A stretch of 64,000 nucleotides of DNA from Enterococcus sp. CSURQ0835 (GTDB lineage: Bacteria > Bacillota > Bacilli > Lactobacillales > Enterococcaceae), in NCBI RefSeq assembly GCF_902706605.1, contig NZ_CACSLH010000006.1:44430-108429 (forward strand). Direction: 5' to 3'. Positions 57,896 to 64,000 of this stretch are shown here, piece by piece. The position numbers and the translations under genes were made by a program. Under the pieces are notes generated by a model that ran no database searches, had not been told where the DNA came from, and was given only the letters and a program-made list of their open reading frames with translations. Every line of letters begins with the position of its first letter. Position 1 is the first letter of the stretch.

Positions 57896-58441
57896 TTATG
57901 CTTCCTTTAACACTTTGATCATCTCAAGTGCATCTTCTTTATTTTCAGTGTAATAGTTATGACGAATGCGATGAGATTCAAACCCCATTCGTCGATACAA
58001 ACGCTGGGCATCTCGGTTACTGACGCGAACTTCCAGCGACATTTTCGTACAGCCATTCATTATAGCGAATTTTTCCACTTCGTCAATCAAAAAACTGCCG
58101 ATGCCACAGCCTTGGCTTTCTGGCTTGACGGCGATATTAGTGATATGACAATCTTCTCCGATCACGCGGCCGCCGATAAAACCGGCGATCTGCTCATGAT
58201 GGACTAAACAAATATACAAATGAACGATCGGGGAGTGGATCTCCGATAAAAAAGCGCTTTTCGTCCACGGCGTCTCACCGTGGTACACTTCTCGTTCTAG
58301 TGCAATCAACTCTTTGACATCTTCATCACTGATCTCACGCACAACATAGCGTTTTCCAGCTAAGACTTGTTCTTTGGTTGGGTAAAGAAATTTTTTCGTT
58401 CCAAAAATAGCTCGGGCTAAACCGCTAAATTTTTTCAACAT
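57896..58441 (-). CDS. Second RimI-like GNAT acetyltransferase
   Basis: Paralogue of the following rimI. The 181-residue protein adds about 35 N-terminal residues (FSGLARAIFGTKKFLYPTKE), then a GNAT domain with HITNIAVKPESQGCGIGSFLIDEV (acetyl-CoA site about 100-122) and LEVRVSNRDAQRLYRRMGFESHRIRHNYYTENKEDALEM. The two proteins differ strongly outside these motifs, so they may have different targets. ATG at 58441 is nine bases after GAGG and overlaps tsaB. Confidence 0.88.
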   Translation of the reverse strand: MLKKFSGLARAIFGTKKFLYPTKEQVLAGKRYVVREISDEDVKELIALEREVYHGETPWTKSAFLSEIHSPIVHLYICLVHHEQIAGFIGGRVIGEDCHITNIAVKPESQGCGIGSFLIDEVEKFAIMNGCTKMSLEVRVSNRDAQRLYRRMGFESHRIRHNYYTENKEDALEMIKVLKEA

Positions 58442-59132
58442 AATTCTCATCCTCGGGGTGATGGGTCTTCAGCCATTGCTCTTCTGCCTCCACTTTTTTC
58501 AAATAAGCCGGTACAAAATTTTGGATATCCGTCGCAGCCGGAGCTACAAAGCCTAGTTTGCCTAATTGCGCAGCATTGGGTAAATTAAGAAAATCGGTCG
58601 TTGTGATCTCCGCTTCCGGCAAAGCGGCGGTGATCTGTTCACTGAACTTTTGCGCATCGCCCACAAAGATCGCAGGCTGATCGATTTGCTTCAATAAATC
58701 AGCTAGCGCTTGGTGCTGATCTTTTGCCACTAGTTGCAACGTGCCATTGACGTTACGGTAGATCCCGCTATAAACATTGTTGCGACGCGCGTCAAACAGT
58801 GGCACGATCCATTTGTCCGTCAGCACATTGGCTGCGATCGTAGCTAAACTGGAGATGCCCACTAACTCGATCTTTAAAGTATCCGCTAAAGTCTTAGCTG
58901 TCGTCACGGCGATCCGGATACCCGTGTAAGAACCGGGACCTTCTGCTACTACGATCCGTTCCAGATCACTTGGGGCTAACTCGCAGGCAGCCATCACTTG
59001 ATCGATAGCCGGCATCAAAGTCAAACTGTGATTGAGCTTCCGGTTCAATTGAAAATTCGCCAACACGTGGTCATCTTCTAATACAGCGACGGCTAGTGTT
59101 TGATTGGAAGTATCTAGAGCTAGTATTTTCAT
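58425..59132 (-). CDS. tsaB: tRNA threonylcarbamoyladenosine synthesis subunit TsaB
   Basis: Non-catalytic partner of TsaD in t6A synthesis. The 235-residue protein has the ASKHA-type LALDTSNQTLAVAV start and VVAEGPGSYTGIRIAVTTAKTLADTL (near 61-86), the TsaB signature. It heads the tsaB-rimI2-rimI-tsaD operon. Confidence 0.96.
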   Translation of the reverse strand: MKILALDTSNQTLAVAVLEDDHVLANFQLNRKLNHSLTLMPAIDQVMAACELAPSDLERIVVAEGPGSYTGIRIAVTTAKTLADTLKIELVGISSLATIAANVLTDKWIVPLFDARRNNVYSGIYRNVNGTLQLVAKDQHQALADLLKQIDQPAIFVGDAQKFSEQITAALPEAEITTTDFLNLPNAAQLGKLGFVAPAATDIQNFVPAYLKKVEAEEQWLKTHHPEDENYVEKI

Positions 59133-59210
59133 AAAAATTTCCTTTCTCCGTTTTCAGTTATCCACATTTTACCACAAAATTCGGCATTTGATTAGAGGAG
59201 ACTGCGACGA

Positions 59211-59258
59211 CCAAAAATAAAGAACGATCCAACCACTTTTTGGTTGGGATCGTTCTAA
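59211..59258 (-). terminator. Terminator of the gal operon
   Basis: AGAACGATCCAACC (59221-59234) pairs with GGTTGGGATCGTTCT (59242-59256) with one bulged base. The minus strand continues with T-rich TTTATTTTTGG. Confidence 0.8.
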
Positions 59259-59291
59259 AATCTCGTTCGCCACAGCTTGATTCAGTTTCGT

Positions 59292-60287
<996 letters not shown>

Positions 60288-61769
60288 CTATAATGTTTGA
60301 ATGAAACGATCAAATGCGGCTTGGCCGGCTGCATCGCGTTTAAAGACTCCAGCATCTTCTAATACGCGCGCAAAGACTTGACCCACTGCTTGTTGCACGA
60401 TTGTGGTCACATTTTCTTTAGTAACAGATTGTTTAGCTTTTAATTCATCGGCCCACGCCACATGATAAGCAGCGATCTCATTTGGTTCGTCTAACAAATA
60501 GCGTTCCACTTCTTTTAATTCGGCTTTCAGGCGTGGCGGTAACACTGCTAACCCCATCACTTCGATCAATCCGATATTTTCTTTTTTGATATGTTGGACA
60601 TCTTGATGCGGATGGAAAATCCCATCTGGAAATTCTGCAGACACATTATTGTCCCGTAAGACCAAATCTAATTCATACAGCTCACCGTTTCTCCGAGCGA
60701 TCGGTGTCACGGTGTGATGCGGTGTCCCATCTTCTGTCTTAGCAACTACTGAGACACTTTCATCAGAATACTCGCGCCAAGCCGTTAAAATATGCTCTGC
60801 CGCGTCAACTAAAGTAGCCGTATCTTGGCCTTGTAAGCGGATCACAGACATCGGCCATTTGACGATACCGGCAGTGATTGTGGCAAAGCCTGGTAAATCA
60901 AAGCGGCGTTCCATTTTCGCTGTCGCCATCGGAAACGTGTGCCGTCCACCTTGATAATGATCATGGGATAAGATCGACCCCCCCACAATCGGCAAGTCCG
61001 CATTCGAACCGACGAAATAGTGCGGTAAGACCTCAATGATCTTCAGCAAACGTTTGAAGGTCGCACGACTGATCTTCATGGGACGATGCTCTTCAGCTAA
61101 CACGATACAATGTTCGTTGTAATACGCGTAAGGCGAATATTGGAAGCCCCAGCTCTCCCCATCTAAATTCATTCGAATGATCCGGTGATTCGTCCGTGCA
61201 GGATAATTCAAGCGGCCTTTATAGCCTTCATTTTCCATACACAACATACATTTAGGATAATTGACTTGGACTGCATTGCGTTCAGCCGCAATCTGTTTAG
61301 GATCTTTTTCTGGTTTAGATAAATTGATAGTGATCTCTAAATCACCATATTCCGTCGCAACGGGAAAAATAATATTTTGAGCGATCTCACGCGTTTTGAT
61401 ATAGTTATTTTCTTTACTCAACTGATAAAAGTAGTCCGTTGCTTGTTCTGGATCTTTCGCGTATTTTTCCGCAAAGATCGCATTGATCACAGAAGGCGGC
61501 GGAGTCATAAGATCCGTCAATTGCGCTTCTAAAATATCTTTTTCAGCTTGCAGCTCGGTGATCACACCATTTTGGATGGCTTGCGCGACTAACTCTTCCG
61601 CTAATTCAACAGCTGGTTCATCCACACAACGAATGTCAGCGGCTTCCAATGAATCTTCTCCGATCAATGCGATCACTCGATTTTCTAAATACAAGCGATC
61701 TAGTTTATTCCAGCCTCCGGTTTCGATGGCTAAGGTGATAAAATCTCTGACTGTTTGACTGATTGACAT
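60288..61769 (-). CDS. galT: UDP-glucose-hexose-1-phosphate uridylyltransferase, class II
   Basis: Exchanges UDP between UDP-glucose and galactose-1-phosphate in the Leloir pathway. The 493-residue protein belongs to the Bacillota-type (class II) GalT: it lacks the class I HPHxQ signature and carries GGSILSHDHYQGGRHTFPMA (about 285-305) and FPDGIFHPHQDVQHIKKENIGLIEVMG near 390. ATG at 61769 lies six bases after AGGAGG; an upstream frame extension has no site. galK is not adjacent. Confidence 0.95.
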   Translation of the reverse strand: MSISQTVRDFITLAIETGGWNKLDRLYLENRVIALIGEDSLEAADIRCVDEPAVELAEELVAQAIQNGVITELQAEKDILEAQLTDLMTPPPSVINAIFAEKYAKDPEQATDYFYQLSKENNYIKTREIAQNIIFPVATEYGDLEITINLSKPEKDPKQIAAERNAVQVNYPKCMLCMENEGYKGRLNYPARTNHRIIRMNLDGESWGFQYSPYAYYNEHCIVLAEEHRPMKISRATFKRLLKIIEVLPHYFVGSNADLPIVGGSILSHDHYQGGRHTFPMATAKMERRFDLPGFATITAGIVKWPMSVIRLQGQDTATLVDAAEHILTAWREYSDESVSVVAKTEDGTPHHTVTPIARRNGELYELDLVLRDNNVSAEFPDGIFHPHQDVQHIKKENIGLIEVMGLAVLPPRLKAELKEVERYLLDEPNEIAAYHVAWADELKAKQSVTKENVTTIVQQAVGQVFARVLEDAGVFKRDAAGQAAFDRFIQTL

Positions 61770-61811
61770 GCTGTTCCTCCTTGTTTGATTGGCTGCTCGC
61801 AAATTTTGCAC

Positions 61812-61832
61812 GTTAGCATTCAAGCTGCTAAC
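61812..61832. other. galE-galT intercistronic stem-loop
   Basis: GTTAGCA (61812-61818) pairs perfectly with TGCTAAC (61826-61832) about 43 bp upstream of the galT start. It may stabilise one mRNA segment or attenuate. A second small hairpin, CCGTT/AACGG, lies near 61920. Confidence 0.45.
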
Positions 61833-61945
61833 ACTTAGCGACTAAAAAGCTGGTTGCTCAAAGCTTGGCTGTTGCGCCATAGTTTGAACGTCCAGCTACT
61901 TGTTTGCTTTGACTAAGCTTCCGTTAAAAACGGTGCTTGTTGGGT

Positions 61946-62941
61946 TTATTTTTTATCATCGTACCCTTTAGGATGGCTGACATGCCAATTCCAAGCAGTC
62001 TCGACAATCGCTTTGATGTCGGTGTATTCCGGCTTCCAGCCTAAAATCGTTTTCGCTTTATCACTAGCAGCCACTAACGTACTAGGATCACCTGCCCGGC
62101 GCGGTCCGATCTCAGCCGGGATTTCTTTTTCCGTGACTAGCCGTGCAGCGTCTAACATCTCTTTTACTGAATAGCCGTTATTTGAGCCAAGGTTGAACGT
62201 ATTGCTTTCGTTACCGGCTTTCAAATATTCCAACGCTAAAATGTGAGCTTGAGCTAAATCTTCTACTTGAACGTAATCCCGAATGCACGTGCCATCTGGT
62301 GTGTTGTAGTCATCCCCAAAAATCGTTAAATGATCGCGTTGACCTAATGCGACTTGTAAGATGATCGGAACTAAATGCGTTTCTGGATCGTGATCTTCTC
62401 CGATCGTAGCGTCGGCTTTAGCACCCGCAACATTGAAATAGCGAAGTGCCACATAGCGCATCCCGTATGCTTGGTCGCACCATTTCATCATTTTTTCCAT
62501 CATCAATTTGCTTTCGCCGTAAGGATTTTTCGGATTAGTGGGTGTCGTTTCAGCGATCGGCGACACTTCAGGTTCCCCATACGTGGCAGCTGTTGAAGAA
62601 AAGACGATATTTTTTACGCCAAATTCTTCCATCACTTCTAATAAGTGTTCCATCCCGACCACATTGTTGTTGAAATATTTCAACGGTTTTTCCACTGACT
62701 CTCCGACAAGTGAGCTAGCGGCAAAATGCACGACGCCTTCGATTTTTTCTTGTTTGAAAACAGTCCGCATAAACGCTTGGTCCCGACAATCACCTTCGTA
62801 AAATTTAGCCGCTTCGTGAATCGCTGCTCGGTGCCCAGTCAATAAATTATCCACGACCACCACTTCATACCCTTGGGTGATCAAACGATCGACGGTATGT
62901 GATCCAATGTAGCCTGCGCCACCTAAAACTAAAATTGCCAT
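61946..62941 (-). CDS. galE: UDP-glucose 4-epimerase
   Basis: Interconverts UDP-galactose and UDP-glucose with tightly bound NAD. The 331-residue SDR protein begins [19 protein letters not shown] (NAD-binding GxxGxxG), with [11 protein letters not shown] (catalytic YxxxK, near 147) and the Ser of FSSTAATYG. The true start is ATG at 62941 near AAGGAG; a longer reading from 62998 would cross the promoter. It is the first gene of the gal operon. Confidence 0.96.
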   Translation of the reverse strand: MAILVLGGAGYIGSHTVDRLITQGYEVVVVDNLLTGHRAAIHEAAKFYEGDCRDQAFMRTVFKQEKIEGVVHFAASSLVGESVEKPLKYFNNNVVGMEHLLEVMEEFGVKNIVFSSTAATYGEPEVSPIAETTPTNPKNPYGESKLMMEKMMKWCDQAYGMRYVALRYFNVAGAKADATIGEDHDPETHLVPIILQVALGQRDHLTIFGDDYNTPDGTCIRDYVQVEDLAQAHILALEYLKAGNESNTFNLGSNNGYSVKEMLDAARLVTEKEIPAEIGPRRAGDPSTLVAASDKAKTILGWKPEYTDIKAIVETAWNWHVSHPKGYDDKK

Positions 62942-62986
62942 CCTTCTTTTCGCTCCTTTTTCACTGTCCTGATTCGTTCCAACGTT

Positions 62987-62995
62987 TTTAGTAAA
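62987..62995. promoter_or_regulatory. Candidate GalR operator 1 (downstream)
   Basis: TTTAGTAAA, a palindrome around a central base, just downstream of the galE -10 box. A matching TTTACTAAA occurs 23 bp away. Confidence 0.5.
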
Positions 62996-62998
62996 CAA

Positions 62999-63027
62999 AG
63001 TGTACTATATTTACTAAACACATGCAA
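62999..63027 (-). promoter_or_regulatory. Promoter of galE
   Basis: On the minus strand TTGCAT (63027-63022) and TACACT (63004-62999) with a 17-bp spacer. Confidence 0.75.
63010..63018. promoter_or_regulatory. Candidate GalR operator 2 (in the spacer)
   Basis: TTTACTAAA lies between the -35 and -10 boxes of galE. With TTTAGTAAA at 62987 it forms an inverted pair with centres 23 bp apart, about two helical turns. Confidence 0.5.
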
Positions 63028-63151
63028 GGGTTTTCTTGCTATTCATATAACTTTAAATTTTCGCGTTTTTCATTCATAATAGAGATATAGTGATGAGAAA
63101 AACTGTTTGAATCACTGATAGCTTTTGACTTTAATCAAAGGAGTGAGCAAG

Positions 63152-63319
63152 ATGCGAAAATTTGCAACAGGTTTTTTAAGCGGCACCGTGGCAACTGCGG
63201 CGTTAGTAGCCGGCCTAGTGATGGGTGTCAAAAAGAAAGTGATCGACCCGATCGATCAACAAGAATCAAAAATCGACGAGAATCGTAAAAAAGCGCAGCG
63301 GAAACGAATCGCTCGTTAA
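63152..63319 (+). CDS. DUF3042 family small protein
   Basis: Function unknown. The 55-residue protein has one membrane-like segment (ATGFLSGTVATAALVAGLVMG, about 4-24) and a strongly charged C-terminal helix (VKKKVIDPIDQQESKIDENRKKAQRKRIAR). This composition and length fit DUF3042, found across Lactobacillales. ATG at 63152 is eight bases after AAAGGAG. It is single, with a strong terminator. Confidence 0.88.
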   Translation: MRKFATGFLSGTVATAALVAGLVMGVKKKVIDPIDQQESKIDENRKKAQRKRIAR

Positions 63320-63352
63320 GAAAAATCAAACGAACTCGTTTAAGCTTAAGCC

Positions 63353-63389
63353 ATAAAAAACTGGATCGGTTTTCCGATCCAGTTTTTTT
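63353..63389. terminator. Bidirectional terminator after the DUF3042 gene
   Basis: CTGGATCGG (63361-63369) pairs with CCGATCCAG (63374-63382), with an A-run before and seven T after. It serves both convergent genes. Confidence 0.9.
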
Positions 63390-63401
63390 GTTTACTAAAT
63401 T

Positions 63402-63752
63402 TTATTTTTCTAACATTTCCTTTAAGATCACCGCTTGATTATGTTCATGATCTTTTGCGCCATAAACGAGTGTGACGACATCGTGTTCTTTCACCCAAGC
63501 TTGCAATTGTTTAAATGCGTCTGCTTCAGGTCCAGCCGCGATCTCTTGTTGGTAGCGGGTCTTGAATTCTGGAAATTTTGCTGGGTCGTGCCCGAACCAT
63601 TTCCGCAGTTCCGTTGTCGGTCCTACTTGTTTCAACCATTCATCTAAATGCGCTTTTTCTTTTGAGACACCTCGCGGCCAGATCCGATCCACTAACACTC
63701 GGAAGCCGTCACTGTCTTCTGCTGTTTCATATGCTCGTTTTAATTTGATCAT
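63402..63752 (-). CDS. DUF488 family protein
   Basis: Uncharacterized cytosolic family. The 116-residue protein has RVLVDRIWPRGVSKEKAHLDEWLKQVGPTTELRKWFGHDPAKF (about 18-60) and DVVTLVYGAKDHEHNQAVILKEML near the end, both typical of DUF488. Active residues are unknown. ATG at 63752 is preceded by GAGGTG. A terminator-like hairpin lies 80 bp upstream without a gene that it would serve. Confidence 0.88.
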   Translation of the reverse strand: MIKLKRAYETAEDSDGFRVLVDRIWPRGVSKEKAHLDEWLKQVGPTTELRKWFGHDPAKFPEFKTRYQQEIAAGPEADAFKQLQAWVKEHDVVTLVYGAKDHEHNQAVILKEMLEK

Positions 63753-63832
63753 TTTTCTCACCTCACCTTTTAGTGTAGAGGCTTTTTTTGTTTTGAGCAA
63801 TCAATAACCATTTGAAAACGATCCGCAACTAA

Positions 63833-63864
63833 AAACGAGCCCGGATTGACCGAGCTCGTTTACG
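63833..63864 (-). terminator. Terminator-like hairpin upstream of the DUF488 gene
   Basis: AAACGAGC (63834-63841) pairs with GCTCGTTT (63854-63861), and T follows on the minus strand. No gene lies upstream on this strand inside the window. Confidence 0.6.
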
Positions 63865-63945
63865 ACTTAATCGCACTAGTGTTGCAAAGAACTTCAAATC
63901 ATTAAAAGCATTGCTATAAAGCTATTCATGTACAAAAAAATCCTT

Positions 63946-63951
63946 TATACT
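63946..63951 (+). promoter_or_regulatory. Probable -10 box of the next plus-strand gene
   Basis: TATACT about 44 bp before the ATG at 63995. The -35 region (TATTCA) is weak. Confidence 0.45.
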
Positions 63952-63994
63952 GTTCTCGGATGACTTATCCAAGACCAATAAAAAGGACCTACGC

Positions 63995-64000
63995 ATGGAT
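63995..64000 (+). CDS. Start of a further gene (truncated by window end)
   Basis: ATGGAT begins seven bases after AAAAGGA, with a -10 box upstream, so a plus-strand gene probably starts here. Two codons are visible and no product can be named. Confidence 0.4.

Overview
The window looks like a chromosomal backbone segment of a low-to-moderate-GC member of Lactobacillales, most probably Enterococcus or a close relative. The evidence is a four-domain ribosomal protein S1, PolC-type replicase, CIRCE/HrcA heat-shock control, T-box and FMN riboswitches, an RseP/Eep-type protease, the DUF3042 and CvfB families, and a gene order (rpsA-cmk-LysM-recQ-ypbB-fer-ribU; polC-rimP-nusA-ylxR-ylxQ-infB-rbfA; rpsB-tsf-pyrH-frr) familiar from enterococci. 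Organism assignment rests on recalled protein and gene-order resemblance, not on a search. No rRNA, tRNA, CRISPR array, prophage or insertion sequence was found. Most genes lie on the minus strand; plus-strand islands are fer, the hydrolase-mprF pair, argR, the nucleoside hydrolase-ECF pair and a DUF3042 gene.

Layout. 1-6.4 kb: rpsA, cmk, a LysM wall protein, recQ and ypbB, with a tandem hairpin repeat between cmk and the LysM gene; fer diverges from ypbB. 6.5-12.5 kb: ribU under an FMN riboswitch, rluB-scpB-scpA-ribT, xerD, fur with a Fur-type box, cvfB. 12.6-16.6 kb: dnaG-rpoD and a lysozyme-like protein. 16.7-20 kb (+): an alpha/beta hydrolase overlapping mprF, a likely aminoacyl-phosphatidylglycerol on/off pair. 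20.1-26.3 kb: hrcA-grpE-dnaK-dnaJ with two CIRCE elements, then hemW. 26.7-31.7 kb: truB-ribF, a small membrane protein, a CPA1 Na+/H+ antiporter with a small charged partner. 31.8-49.2 kb: translation, replication and envelope genes (rbfA, infB, ylxQ, ylxR, nusA, rimP, polC, rseP, cdsA, uppS, a DJ-1 protein, frr, pyrH, tsf, rpsB). 49.5-54.7 kb: argR, a BMP-family lipoprotein with a double palindromic operator, a frameshifted small gene, T-box-controlled argS and argF/arcB. 54.8-56.4 kb (+): a PreQ1-I riboswitch, nucleoside hydrolase and ECF S-component. 56.4-63 kb: tsaD-rimI-rimI2-tsaB and galR-galT-galE (no galK). 63.1-64 kb: DUF3042, DUF488 and the start of a further plus-strand gene.

The most interesting candidates are: (1) a PreQ1-I riboswitch in front of a nucleoside hydrolase and an ECF S-component, suggesting a compact queuosine/queuine salvage operon; (2) a 120-bp tandem structured repeat whose two copies keep long hairpin arms through compensatory changes; (3) matching ArgR-type boxes at argR and argF combined with an ArgR protein that has lost one acidic residue of its arginine-binding motif; (4) a pair of identical TGTCATGACA palindromes 43 bp apart around the promoter of the BMP lipoprotein; (5) two crossing perfect inverted repeats spanning a stop codon at 15.9 kb; and (6) a CIRCE element that also forms the hemW terminator.
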